From: SXXH01 sp041165735
GTDB taxonomy: Bacteria > Planctomycetota > UBA1135 > GCA-002686595
NCBI GenBank assembly: GCA_046341775.1
Contig: JBKDQQ010000022.1
Location: 1 to 57,351 of the forward strand
DNA: 57,351 nucleotides
Reading direction: 5' to 3'
Shown here piece after piece: positions 19,353 to 27,516 of the stretch (position 1 is the stretch's first letter; every line of letters starts with the position of its first letter). A model generated the notes under the pieces. It ran no database searches. It saw only the letters and a list, made by a program, of their open reading frames with translations, and was not told the origin of the DNA. Both the position numbers and the translations under genes were made by a program.

Positions 19353-19358
19353 TAGCCT
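19353..19358 (+). promoter_or_regulatory. -10 hexamer of the first CRTAC1 gene
   Basis: TAGCCT with a 9-base gap to the ATG at 19368, the same spacing as hisS and the TPR phosphatase/sulfatase-fold gene. Confidence 0.5.
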
Positions 19359-19367
19359 CGCTCCGGC

Positions 19368-21158
19368 ATGCGGCGGACCACGGTGGCGCGCTCTTCCATG
19401 GCGGCGGTGCTCGTCCTCGCGAGCGGCTGGGCCGCCCTGCAGGACGCGCGCCACGCGTCCATGTCGACCGGCGGGGCGCGCGTCGACGCCGCGCGCCTCG
19501 ATTGCGCGAGCTCCAAGGAGCGGCACGGGTTCTGCCTGCGCGAACGCTCGCGCGAACTGGGGCTCGAGTTCGTGCACGCCAAGGCCGCCTACGATCCCAA
19601 GGTCAAGGGGATCGAGCCGCACATCGCCGGCGTGGGCGCGTCGGTCGCCGCCTGCGACGCGAACGGCGACGGCCTGGACGACTTGTACCTGACCTCGAGC
19701 GCCATCGGCTCGCGCAACAAGTTGTACATCCAGCAGCTCGACGGCGCGTTCCGCGACGAGGCCGAGCAGCGCGGCCTCGCCTTCCTCTCCGACACGCGCG
19801 GGCCCTGCATGGGCAGTTGGTGGGCCGACGCGGACGGCGACGGCGACCAGGACGCGCTCGTCATGCGCCACGGCGCGCCTTCGCTGCACAGGAACGACGA
19901 TGGACGCTTCGTCGACCTCGGCGTCGAGGCGGGCTTGCCGGCGCGCGTCAACGGCAACGGCGCCTGCTGGTTCGACGCCGACGGCGACGGGCTGCTGGAC
20001 TTGTACCTCGCCGGGTACTTCCGCGCCGAGCACGACCTGCAGCGCCTCGACACCACGCGCATCATGCAGGACTCGTTCGAGTTCGCGAACAACGGCGGCC
20101 GCAACCACCTCTTGCGCAACCTGGGCGGCATGCGCTTCGAGGACGTCACCGCGCAGGCCGGCGTGGACAGCACGCGCTGGACCTTGGCGGTCGCCGCGGC
20201 CGACATGGACGGCGACGGGCGCCAGGACCTGTACCTCGCCAACGACTACGGGCCCGAAGAGCTGTTCCTCAACCGCGGCGGCTTGCGCTTCGAGCGCAAG
20301 AAGGGCGTCGGTCTCGACGAGAGCAGCAAGAGCGGCATGTGCGTGGCGCTCGGCGACTTCCTCAACGACGGCACGCAAGGCGTGTACGTCACGAACATCT
20401 CCAAGCAGGGCTACCTGTTCCAGGGCAACAACCTGCGCGCCAACCGGCTCGCCTCGGGCGGCCGCATGCAGAACATCGCCGAGGGCATCGTGTGCGACTG
20501 CGGCTGGGCGTGGGGCGCGCAGTTCGCCGACCTCGACAACGACTTCGACCTCGACCTGGTCGTGCTGAACGGCTTCATCAGCGCCAGCAAGGAACGCGAC
20601 TACTGGTTCGGCATGGCGAAGATCGGCGTGGCGACCGGCGGCATCGCCGAGGACGCCTCGTTCTGGCCGCCGATCGACGACCGCAGCCTCTCGGGCTACG
20701 AGGTCTCGCGGCTGCTCCTGAACCAGGGCCGCGCGCGCTTCGTCGACATCGCGCCCGAGGTCGGGCTGGTCGACGACCTCGACGGGCGCGGCGTGGCGCT
20801 CTTCGACCACGGCGGCGACGGCGACCTCGACCTCGCCATCGCCAACAACGGCCAGCGCGCCTTGTTCTACGAGAACGAGTCCGCCTCCGGCCGCGGCTGG
20901 ATCCAGTTCGCGCTGCGCGGCGCGGCGCCCAACACCTCCGCCGTCGGCGCGCGCGTCGCCGTCAAGGCGGCTGGACGGGTGCTGGCCCAGACCATCGCCG
21001 CGGGCAGCGGCTTCGCCGCGCAGAACAGCTTCGTGCTGCACTTCGGCCTGGGCGCCGCGACGCCCGAGGAGGTCGAGATCCGCTGGCCGTCCGGCCGCGT
21101 GCAACGCATCGACCGGCCGGCGAGCGGAAGGCGCCACATCGTCGTCGAAGGCGGGTGA
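19368..21158 (+). CDS. CRTAC1 family protein (VCBS/FG-GAP repeats and ASPIC/UnbV domain)
   Basis: A 596-residue exported protein with an N-terminal hydrophobic signal. Calcium-binding FG-GAP/VCBS repeats recur through the middle (DANGDGLDDLYL, DADGDGDQDALV, DADGDGLLDLYL, DMDGDGRQDLYL, DLDNDFDLDLVV), consistent with a beta-propeller. The C terminus is an ASPIC/UnbV domain (PNTSAVGARVAVK to FGLGAATPEEVEIRWPSG). Such proteins are predicted extracellular binding proteins of unresolved function. The next gene encodes a UnbU-like membrane protein, and such pairs recur in genomes with no enediyne pathway. Confidence 0.88.
   Translation: MRRTTVARSSMAAVLVLASGWAALQDARHASMSTGGARVDAARLDCASSKERHGFCLRERSRELGLEFVHAKAAYDPKVKGIEPHIAGVGASVAACDANGDGLDDLYLTSSAIGSRNKLYIQQLDGAFRDEAEQRGLAFLSDTRGPCMGSWWADADGDGDQDALVMRHGAPSLHRNDDGRFVDLGVEAGLPARVNGNGACWFDADGDGLLDLYLAGYFRAEHDLQRLDTTRIMQDSFEFANNGGRNHLLRNLGGMRFEDVTAQAGVDSTRWTLAVAAADMDGDGRQDLYLANDYGPEELFLNRGGLRFERKKGVGLDESSKSGMCVALGDFLNDGTQGVYVTNISKQGYLFQGNNLRANRLASGGRMQNIAEGIVCDCGWAWGAQFADLDNDFDLDLVVLNGFISASKERDYWFGMAKIGVATGGIAEDASFWPPIDDRSLSGYEVSRLLLNQGRARFVDIAPEVGLVDDLDGRGVALFDHGGDGDLDLAIANNGQRALFYENESASGRGWIQFALRGAAPNTSAVGARVAVKAAGRVLAQTIAAGSGFAAQNSFVLHFGLGAATPEEVEIRWPSGRVQRIDRPASGRRHIVVEGG
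20961..20978. repeat. TGTCAA-N6-TTGACA-like dyad (weak copy)
   Basis: CGTCAA-GGCGGC-TGGACG inside the first CRTAC1 gene. The codons are mostly ordinary, so this copy may be chance. Confidence 0.25.
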
Positions 21159-21201
21159 CCCGCCCCTAGGCAGCGGCCCGCGCGCTGGCGAAGATAGCGC
21201 C

Positions 21202-22098
21202 ATGGCGACGACCGCGGCGGCGACGGGAGCGGGCGAGGGCTCGGACAAGCCTTTCTGGACGCGCATCGATCCGCGCTGGTACAGCTCGACCTTGCTGACG
21301 ACGATCCTCGTCGTCGGCCAGTGGCGCCACCAGATCCTCGGCGACAGCTACCTGCCGTGGATCGTCGCCTTGGGCACCGCCGTGCTCGCCGAGGTCCTCG
21401 CGCGCCGCGCGCTGGGCCTGGCGGGGGCCAACTTCCTCTCGGCCTACATCAGCGGCAACAGCGTCGCCATCCTGCTCAAGCCGCAGGGCGACCTGCTCTG
21501 GCCATTCGTCGTGTGCTCGCTGCTGTCGATCCTCTCGAAGCACGTGCTGCAATGGCGCGGCCGCCACCTCTGGAACCCCACCAACCTCGGCGTGTGCGCG
21601 TTGCTCCTGCTGGCGCCCACGCAGGTGTCGATGTTGTCGCACCAGTGGGGCAACGACCTGGCGTTCGTGGCGCTCCTGTGGCTGGTCGGCGGCGCGACCA
21701 CCTTGCGGGCGCGGGTCGTGCACATCTCGCTGGCGTGGCTGGCGGCGTTCGTCGCCTTCGCGTGGCTGCGCTCCGTCGTGCTGCCGCAAGGCACCTTCGT
21801 CGGCGAGCTGATGCCCGTCACCGGGCCCATGTACACGCTCTTCCTGTTCTTCATGGTCACGGACCCCAAGACCACCGTGCGCACCAAGGGCGGCCAGATG
21901 GCGGTCGCGGTGCTGGTGGCGGCGTTCGAGTGCCTGGTGCGCTTCGCCTGCGAGCTCGACTTGCTCGCGGCGACGAACCCGCTGTGCGTGGCCCCGCCGA
22001 TGTACGCCCTGTTCCTCGTCGGACCGGCGGCGCTGGCGTGGAGCATGCGCGCCGATCCGCGCGCGGCGCGCGGCGGCGCGGCTCCCGCGCGCGCCTGA
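21202..22098 (+). CDS. UnbU-like / RnfD-NqrB family membrane protein
   Basis: A 298-residue protein with about eight membrane segments. Visible motifs are SILSKHVLQWRGRHLWNPTN, which is typical of UnbU-like proteins, and FFMVTDPKTTVRTKGGQ, which corresponds to the TDP motif of RnfD/NqrB. RnfD and NqrB are flavin-carrying membrane subunits of ion-pumping oxidoreductases. No other Rnf/Nqr gene is nearby, so the redox role is inference. It sits 43 bases after the CRTAC1/UnbV gene on the same strand and is probably co-transcribed with it. Confidence 0.78.
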   Translation: MATTAAATGAGEGSDKPFWTRIDPRWYSSTLLTTILVVGQWRHQILGDSYLPWIVALGTAVLAEVLARRALGLAGANFLSAYISGNSVAILLKPQGDLLWPFVVCSLLSILSKHVLQWRGRHLWNPTNLGVCALLLLAPTQVSMLSHQWGNDLAFVALLWLVGGATTLRARVVHISLAWLAAFVAFAWLRSVVLPQGTFVGELMPVTGPMYTLFLFFMVTDPKTTVRTKGGQMAVAVLVAAFECLVRFACELDLLAATNPLCVAPPMYALFLVGPAALAWSMRADPRAARGGAAPARA

Positions 22099-22137
22099 GG
22101 CGATCGCGCGGCAGGCGTCCGGAGCCGGCCAAGCGGT

Positions 22138-23589
22138 TCAGTCGCGCCGCGCCACGGCGACGAGCGACACGCCGCGCCAAGGCAGGAACCGGTCGACGCG
22201 CCGCAGCCACCACACGCTCCAGTCGAGCACCTTGAGCTGGAGCTTGCCGAAGCGGCGACGGCGCAGCACGCGGCCGTTCCACCACCAACCCGGCGTGGTC
22301 GGGCGGTTGAAGTCGAACATGGTCTCGACGCGCAGGCCGGCGCGCTCGAGCGCGGCGCGCAGGTCGGGGCGGCCGTAGCGCCGCTTGTGCTCGAGCACCT
22401 CGTCGAGCGTGCCGTACAGCCGCTGGTCCTGCGGCACGAGGATCACGGCCTTGCCGCCCGGTTCGAGCGCGCGCCGGATGTTCGCCAGCGCCGCCTGCTC
22501 GTCCTCGACATGCTCGAGCACGTTCAAGCACACGACCGTGTCGTAGCGGCCCTCGAGCGCGTCGAAGTCGGCGCGCTCGAGCAGGTCGCACTTGGCGACG
22601 TCGAGGTACGGCCTGTCGCGGAAGGTGCCGCGCAGGTAGTCGAGGTACAGCGGGTTGAGGTCGGTGGCGGTGTAGCGTTCGCGCGGCGTGAAGCTGCGCG
22701 TCAGGTTGCCGAGCCCCGCGCCGATCTCGAGCACCTTCGCGCCCAGGTGCGGTCGGATCGCGTCACCCATCCAGCGGTTGAAGCGCGGCGTGTTCGACAG
22801 GCTGTGGAGGATGTGCGAGCCGTGCTCGTCGTCGGCGTAGATGTCGTCGACCAGCCACCACTTGACCATCGCGACGAGCGCCAGCACGCCGTCGAAGGGC
22901 CTGATCTTCTTGCCCTCGTCGTAGGTGCGCCCGCTGTAGCGGATCGGCACTTCGTAGATGCGCGCCCCGCGCTTCTGCAGCTTGAAGACCAGTTCCGGCT
23001 CGAGCCTGAAGTCGCGGCTCCTGAGCGGGATGGATCGCAGCAAGCTCGTGCGCGCCATCTTGTAGCAGGTCTCCATGTCCGTCAGGTTGAGGTCCGTCAG
23101 CGCGCTCGCCATCAAGGTCAGGGCCTTGTTGGCGAGGCTGTGGCGCCAATACAGGACGCGCCGGTATTCGCCCGAGAGGAAGCGCGAGCCGAACACCGCG
23201 TCGGCGCCTTCCTCGAGGAAGGGCGCCATGAGCCGCGGCAAGTCGCGCGGGTCGTACTCGAGGTCCGCGTCCTGGATCACCGTCAGGTCGCCGCGCGCGT
23301 GCCGGATGCCCTCCGCCACGGCGGCGCCCTTGCCGCGATTCGCGCCCGACTCGACGAGGCGCATGCGAAGAGGATGCGCGAGCGCGAGCCTGCGCAGCAC
23401 CTCGACCGAACCGTCCGTCGAGCCGTCGTCGACGCAGATCAGCTCCAACCACGCAAGGCGCGGGTCCTCGAGCGCGAGCACGCGCCGGATCGACTCCTCC
23501 ACGAGGTGGCGCTCGTTGTACACGGGCATCACCACGCTCAAGCTCAAGGCGCGGGGCCCACGGTGTCGATCGGGCCGTTGTTGTTCCAA
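22138..23589 (-). CDS. Fusion of GT2 glycosyltransferase and SAM methyltransferase
   Basis: A 483-residue two-domain protein. Residues about 15-250 are a DPM1-like GT-A glycosyltransferase: SVVMPVYNERHLVEES, CVDDGSTDGS, ANRGKGAAVAEG, QDADLEYDP with the metal-binding DAD, then GSRFLSG. Residues about 285-440 are a class I methyltransferase with motif I VLEIGAGLGNLT, acidic ATDLNPLYLDYL and VVCLNVLEHVED. It probably modifies a lipid-linked or cell-surface sugar in the cytoplasm. The start is a TTG preceded by GGAG 5 bases upstream, with TAGGAT 36 bases upstream as a possible -10. It is convergent with the UnbU-like gene. Confidence 0.85.
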   Translation of the reverse strand: MEQQRPDRHRGPRALSLSVVMPVYNERHLVEESIRRVLALEDPRLAWLELICVDDGSTDGSVEVLRRLALAHPLRMRLVESGANRGKGAAVAEGIRHARGDLTVIQDADLEYDPRDLPRLMAPFLEEGADAVFGSRFLSGEYRRVLYWRHSLANKALTLMASALTDLNLTDMETCYKMARTSLLRSIPLRSRDFRLEPELVFKLQKRGARIYEVPIRYSGRTYDEGKKIRPFDGVLALVAMVKWWLVDDIYADDEHGSHILHSLSNTPRFNRWMGDAIRPHLGAKVLEIGAGLGNLTRSFTPRERYTATDLNPLYLDYLRGTFRDRPYLDVAKCDLLERADFDALEGRYDTVVCLNVLEHVEDEQAALANIRRALEPGGKAVILVPQDQRLYGTLDEVLEHKRRYGRPDLRAALERAGLRVETMFDFNRPTTPGWWWNGRVLRRRRFGKLQLKVLDWSVWWLRRVDRFLPWRGVSLVAVARRD

Positions 23590-23625
23590 GCTTGCTCCGG
23601 ACCCACCTCTATCGGCGGCTCGCGG

Positions 23626-23631
23626 ATCCTA
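23626..23631 (-). promoter_or_regulatory. -10 hexamer of the GT2-methyltransferase gene
   Basis: TAGGAT on the minus strand gives an expected leader of roughly 28 bases carrying a GGAG ribosome site, so this is a conventional leadered gene. Confidence 0.45.
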
Positions 23632-23682
23632 CATTGAGCAGGGGTGAGCGCGTCAGAAGACCGCGCGCATCGCCAAGGGAAC

Positions 23683-23711
23683 TTGACTCTTGATCGCTCG
23701 CTCCATACCAT
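23683..23711 (+). promoter_or_regulatory. Sigma70-type promoter of the Cys-rich secreted protein gene
   Basis: TTGACT (23683-23688), a 17-base spacer, then TACCAT (23706-23711). The match is 5 of 6 at -35 and 4 of 6 at -10 with ideal spacing. The predicted leader to the ATG at 23851 is about 130 bases. Confidence 0.6.
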
Positions 23712-23850
23712 CCGCATTCGGCGCTGCGATTGCGCTCATCTATGCGCAGTGGAGGGGCTGCCCCCGGTCGAATCGGCTCTTGCGACGACCGCGGGCAGTG
23801 ATCTACCCGGCAGTCCGCCTTCCCAGACTCCATTTCCGCAGGTCACAGTG

Positions 23851-24345
23851 ATGAGATACATGCAGACCAAGAGCTTCTTCCTTGTTCTTGCCGCCACCAC
23901 GATCGCCGGCGCCGCGCTCCTCCATCCCGCCGACGCATCGCCCGCGCAGTCCAGCGGCTGCGAGTGCCCCGCTTCCATCGGCCCCTTGGTCCCCTCGCCC
24001 TTCTCCGGCGGAGCAGGCAGCAACTGCTACCCGCTCTCCATCGTGGTCGACGTCTACATCCACGTGCAGGACGACGGGCAGTGCGACTCGGCTCCCGGTT
24101 GCAGCGGCCCGGCAGCACCGTGCGCGTTCGACTACGACGTCAAGATCACGGGTTCGGCGCCTTGCCGGATCGGCATCACGCTGGATGGCCGCCTGCTTGG
24201 CGCCGGCTGGATCGGCAGTGGCGGCGCCTTCCTGCAGTGCATCTATTCCGATGTGGACTGCGGTGGCTCGAGCGTGGTCGAGGCCATCTACGGCACCGGC
24301 GCCTCGCCCCTCTTCTCGATCACGAACACGTGCACGGATTGCTGA
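23851..24345 (+). CDS. Small secreted Cys-rich hypothetical protein
   Basis: A 164-residue protein with a signal peptide (QTKSFFLVLAATTIAGAALL, cleavage near ADA). The mature part has about twelve Cys in pairs (CECP, CDSAPGC, CAFDYDV, CRIGI, CIYSDVDC, CTDC), suggesting several disulfides. It contains beta-strand-like sequence (YPLSIVVDVYIHV, VKITGSAPC, IGITLDG). A second in-frame ATG at 23860 is equally possible. It lies 8 bases before an anchored hypothetical gene and faces an ECF-like sigma factor. I recognise no family. Confidence 0.6.
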   Translation: MRYMQTKSFFLVLAATTIAGAALLHPADASPAQSSGCECPASIGPLVPSPFSGGAGSNCYPLSIVVDVYIHVQDDGQCDSAPGCSGPAAPCAFDYDVKITGSAPCRIGITLDGRLLGAGWIGSGGAFLQCIYSDVDCGGSSVVEAIYGTGASPLFSITNTCTDC

Positions 24346-24353
24346 GGTCCGCC

Positions 24354-25082
24354 ATGGCACTTTCGAAGAGCAAGCTCTCGGTGTCGCTGGCGCTCGCCGC
24401 CGTGGCCGCGGGTGCCTGGATGGTGCTCGGACGCGGAAACGACCGTCCGGCGCAGGCGGGCGCGACATCCACCGAGGCGCCCGGGCCGCAGGCCGCGGTG
24501 GCGAAGCCCGAGTTGGCGCTGGCGTCACCGCCCGCGAGGGAACGAGCCGTTCCACCGACCGAAGCCACCCCGACCTTCGAGGGCGACGAAGCCGCGTACG
24601 ATGCCGCCGCGGCCGCTTTCGACCCGGCCAAGGACCGCTTCTTCAAGCCCTCGGCGCGCACGCTGCCCGATTGCTTCAGGATGCTGGTCGATCCGCGCGT
24701 CAACCCCGGCCGCAAGATGCCCATCGGCAAGGAGGCGCGCGACTTCTGCGCCATCCAGGAGCGCTTGCAAGCCGAGATGCTGCCGCTGTATTGGCGCTAC
24801 ACCGATCTGGTCGAGCAGAGCTTGGCGGAGCGCTTCAAGAGCGGCGAGGTCCTCGACGAGACCGAGGCCAAGGCCGCGTTGAAGGTGCCTGGCGCCATCG
24901 TCAATCGCCGGGATGGCTACGGGCAGGGCAACGAGGATCCGGGCAGCCTGACCATGGGTGGAACCGCATGGGCGGCGCTGATGCCGGGACAGGTGCCCGA
25001 GCTCGACAATCTGCGGGACCAGATCGCGGCGCTGAAGGAACGCGCCGCGCTCGACATGCGCCGCTCGCTCTCGGGACAGTAG
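24354..25082 (+). CDS. Membrane-anchored hypothetical protein
   Basis: A 242-residue protein with an N-terminal hydrophobic anchor (VSLALAAVAAGAWMVLG), a Pro/Ala-rich linker to about residue 75, then a mostly helical domain. That domain includes DRFFKPSARTLPDCFRMLVD, DFCAIQERLQAEMLPLYWRY and LRDQIAALKERAALDMRRSL. The ATG follows the preceding stop by 8 bases, so both belong to one transcript. It is probably exported or tethered outside. Function is unknown. Confidence 0.55.
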   Translation: MALSKSKLSVSLALAAVAAGAWMVLGRGNDRPAQAGATSTEAPGPQAAVAKPELALASPPARERAVPPTEATPTFEGDEAAYDAAAAAFDPAKDRFFKPSARTLPDCFRMLVDPRVNPGRKMPIGKEARDFCAIQERLQAEMLPLYWRYTDLVEQSLAERFKSGEVLDETEAKAALKVPGAIVNRRDGYGQGNEDPGSLTMGGTAWAALMPGQVPELDNLRDQIAALKERAALDMRRSLSGQ

Positions 25083-25098
25083 CGCGCAGTCCTGCCGC

Positions 25099-25120
25099 TG
25101 GCGCGGCCCGGTCCGCGCCA
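25099..25120. terminator. GC hairpin between convergent genes
   Basis: An 8-bp perfect stem TGGCGCGG/CCGCGCCA with a 6-base loop lies in the 66-base gap between the anchored hypothetical gene and the sigma factor gene. It has no T-run. Confidence 0.45.
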
Positions 25121-25148
25121 CGCATGGGCCCCGGGCCTGCTTCGCGCC

Positions 25149-25889
25149 CTAACCAGCTCGCAGCAGGCCCGCGGCGACCTCCAGTTCGCCGCCGATGCGC
25201 TGGCGCAACTTGGTGCGCGCGCGGAACAAGATCATCTTCACGTTCGACAATCCGAGGCGAGTGGCTTCCGCCACCGCCGCGTAGGACAAGCCGCGCACTT
25301 CGACGAGCTCCATCAGGTGCTGCTCGCGCGGCGTCAACTGGCGGTACGCCTCCATCCAGCGCGAGAGGACGATCATCCACGCTTGGGCGAGGCGCGTGCG
25401 CTCCTCTTCCGTCAGCGCTTCCTCGACCGGACCCGCATGGTGGTCGCGCGGCTCGAGGCGCGCCTCGGCCAAGGCGTCGAGCGAGGCTTCGCGCTTCCTG
25501 AGCCTCGCGCGCCGCACGATGTTGCCGGCGATCGTCCGCGACCACACGGCGAAGCTGCGGGGCGCGTCGTCGCGGAACCCGGCGGCGTAGCGGTAGATGT
25601 TGACGAAGGCATCTTGCAGCAACTCCCCGGCGTCCAGCCGGAGGCCGCGCGCCAGCGACTCGATCCAACGCAGGAGCCCCGGCGCGCCAAGGCGGTGCAG
25701 CTCGGCGAAGGACTCGCCGTCCCGCTCGTCCCGAAACAAGGCGCACAAGGCCGTCTCGGTGCGCTCGCGCCAGGCTTGCTCGCCCTCCCCGGGGAGGGCC
25801 CCCAAGGCCACGCCTCTGGCCCGCAGGCGGGCGGCGACCGTGGCATTTTCCAGGAGGATCACAGGGCTGGGAGTGGGAGGGGGGGTCAT
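25149..25889 (-). CDS. ECF-like RNA polymerase sigma factor
   Basis: A 246-residue sigma70-family protein of the extracytoplasmic type. The region 2 segment is GELLQDAFVNIYRYAAGF followed by FAVWSRTIAGNIVRRARL. The region 4 helix-turn-helix is LTPREQHLMELVEVRGLSYA to LSNVKMILFRARTKLRQ. An extra N-terminal ~70 residues precede region 2. It should direct RNA polymerase to a small regulon. No anti-sigma gene is obvious nearby; the anchored protein at 24354 does not look like one. Its promoter probably lies in the AT-rich block upstream. Confidence 0.85.
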   Translation of the reverse strand: MTPPPTPSPVILLENATVAARLRARGVALGALPGEGEQAWRERTETALCALFRDERDGESFAELHRLGAPGLLRWIESLARGLRLDAGELLQDAFVNIYRYAAGFRDDAPRSFAVWSRTIAGNIVRRARLRKREASLDALAEARLEPRDHHAGPVEEALTEEERTRLAQAWMIVLSRWMEAYRQLTPREQHLMELVEVRGLSYAAVAEATRLGLSNVKMILFRARTKLRQRIGGELEVAAGLLRAG

Positions 25890-25939
25890 GGCAGAGCCGG
25901 CGGAGCACGCAGCGTGCCACCGACAAGACCCCGGAGAAG

Positions 25940-25996
25940 ATTTGCATTAGCTGTTATTTTTTAAGACCTTATGATATTGATAGTTCCTTAATACGG
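25940..25996. promoter_or_regulatory. AT-rich block between divergent genes
   Basis: About 55 bases of strongly AT-biased sequence (for example TTATTTTTTAAG, ATGATATTGATAG, CTTAATAC) lie between the sigma factor gene and the CBS-domain gene, unlike everything else in the window. It is a likely promoter and regulator-binding region. I cannot assign exact -35/-10 pairs. Confidence 0.4.
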
Positions 25997-26121
25997 CCAA
26001 ACAACAGCTCTCCCGCCACGAAACCGTAACGCTGCGCGGAGCGCCGCCGTTCCGGGGAAACCCGTCCGGCAGGCGATACACTCTCCACTTGGTCGTCCAG
26101 AGACGGCGACCTGCCCGTTCC

Positions 26122-27471
26122 GTGCCATCGTCCGCCCCCAGTTCCCCGGCTGCCGGAGCTTTCCAGCCCGAGTCGCTGTGGCCCCTGATCTCCGAGTCGC
26201 TGGCCGACTTCGGGCCCCCGCTCCTGTGCCTCCTGGGCGCCGCCTTGGTCGCGACCTTCCGCGACGCGCTCGACCGCGCCGTGGCGAGCCGCACCCTCGA
26301 ACGCGCGCCGGAGTCGCGCCGGGCGCGCCTCGCGCCCCTGCTCGAGAGGACGAGCGAGCTCGGCTCGAGCGCGGCGCTGCTCGAAGTGTCGCTGCGCGCG
26401 AGCTTCGCGGTCCTCTTGCACCGCTCCTTGGGCCTGTGGGGCCTGGAAGGCGCTCGCCAAGCATGGGTCGCCATCGCCATCGCGGTGCCGTCGATGCTGG
26501 CCTTCTGCGAAGTCGTCCCGCTGGCCCTCGTGTCGCGCGTGGGCGACCCCCTGCTCGTGGGTGGCCTCGTGCCCTTCTCGCGCGCGCACGCGGTGCTGCG
26601 CTGGGTATCGGGCGCCTTCGGCGCGCTGCGGCGGGCGATCGAACGCGTGGTCGGCGTCGAGCAGAAGTCCGAGCAAGCGCAGATGCTCGTGGAGGGGTTG
26701 CGCGACGTGATCGTCGAGAGCGAGGCGGTGGGCGAGCTCGACGAGGCCGAGAAGGAGATCATCGGCAACGTGATCGAGTCGCGCGACACCCCCGTCTCGG
26801 CGGTGATGACTCCGCGCACCAGCATCGTCGGCATCGACGCGTCCGAGCCCGTGGCGGCCGCGGCGCAAGCCTTGGCGGCCAGCGGCCATTCGCGCCTGCC
26901 GGCCTGGGACGGAGGTCCGGACGCCATCCTCGGCTACGTCACCGCGCGCGACCTCGTCGGCGTGGCGGCCACCGGCGCGTTCCATGTGCACGCGCTCAAG
27001 GACCTCCTGCACCCGGTGCACTTCGTGCCGGAGACCAAGACGATCAGCGAGCTGCTCGGCGAGTTCCGCCGCGATCGCCTGAAGCTCGTGATCGCGCTGG
27101 ACGAGTACGGCGGCACCGCCGGGCTCGTGACGCTCGACGACTTGCTGCGCGAAGTGGTCGGCGAGATGTCGGACGAGACCGACGAGAAGGAGCCGCAGCG
27201 CATCAAGCGCCTCGCCGACGGCAGCGCGCTCGTCGACGCCACCTTGCGCGTGGCGGAGGTCAACGAGGAACTGGGCTGCGACTTCCCCGAGTCGGAGAGC
27301 TACGAGACGCTGGCGGGTGCCGTGCTGTGGGAGCTCGGCCGGTTCCCGAAGGGCGGCGAGGCGCTGGAGCTCGGCGGTCGCGCGGTGGTCGTGACCGAGG
27401 CCTCGGACCGCCGGGTGCTCGAGGTGAAGGTCGCGCCGCGCAAGCAGGACGAGCGGGCGCTGGCGGGCTGA
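26122..27471 (+). CDS. Hemolysin/CorC family protein (CNNM-like core, CBS pair, CorC_HlyC)
   Basis: A 449-residue membrane protein from the GTG at 26122; a TTG at 26089 in the same frame is an alternative start. The N-terminal half has hydrophobic helices (LLCLLGAALVATF, AWVAIAIAVPSMLAFCEVVP) resembling a DUF21/CNNM core. Next comes the linker VIESRDTPVSAVMTPRTSIVGI typical of this family and two CBS motifs, with DEYGGTAGLVTLDDLLREVV in the second. The C terminus is a CorC_HlyC domain (LGCDFPESESYETLAGAVLW). Members are implicated in magnesium and cobalt efflux or homeostasis. Confidence 0.85.
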   Translation: MPSSAPSSPAAGAFQPESLWPLISESLADFGPPLLCLLGAALVATFRDALDRAVASRTLERAPESRRARLAPLLERTSELGSSAALLEVSLRASFAVLLHRSLGLWGLEGARQAWVAIAIAVPSMLAFCEVVPLALVSRVGDPLLVGGLVPFSRAHAVLRWVSGAFGALRRAIERVVGVEQKSEQAQMLVEGLRDVIVESEAVGELDEAEKEIIGNVIESRDTPVSAVMTPRTSIVGIDASEPVAAAAQALAASGHSRLPAWDGGPDAILGYVTARDLVGVAATGAFHVHALKDLLHPVHFVPETKTISELLGEFRRDRLKLVIALDEYGGTAGLVTLDDLLREVVGEMSDETDEKEPQRIKRLADGSALVDATLRVAEVNEELGCDFPESESYETLAGAVLWELGRFPKGGEALELGGRAVVVTEASDRRVLEVKVAPRKQDERALAG

Positions 27472-27500
27472 GGCTGGCGCGCGCGGCCGCCGCGCGACGC

Positions 27501-27506
27501 TATCCT
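27501..27506 (+). promoter_or_regulatory. -10 hexamer of recO
   Basis: TATCCT with a 10-base gap to the GTG start at 27517. Confidence 0.4.
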
Positions 27507-27516
27507 CCCCCCACGC

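Noticed and set aside
15801..21266. A 5.4-kb open frame on the minus strand
   Set aside because: Only its 3' part (15801-16955) is a gene. The rest runs antisense or out of frame through ftcD, hutI and CRTAC1, with arginine-rich sequence typical of GC-rich shadow frames.
19368..22098. Enediyne biosynthesis cluster
   Set aside because: UnbU/UnbV names apply by family only; there is no polyketide synthase or tailoring gene nearby.
26089..26121. TTG at 26089 as the start of the CorC-like gene
   Set aside because: It adds an Arg-rich stretch with no family match. The GTG at 26122 is preferred, though not proven.
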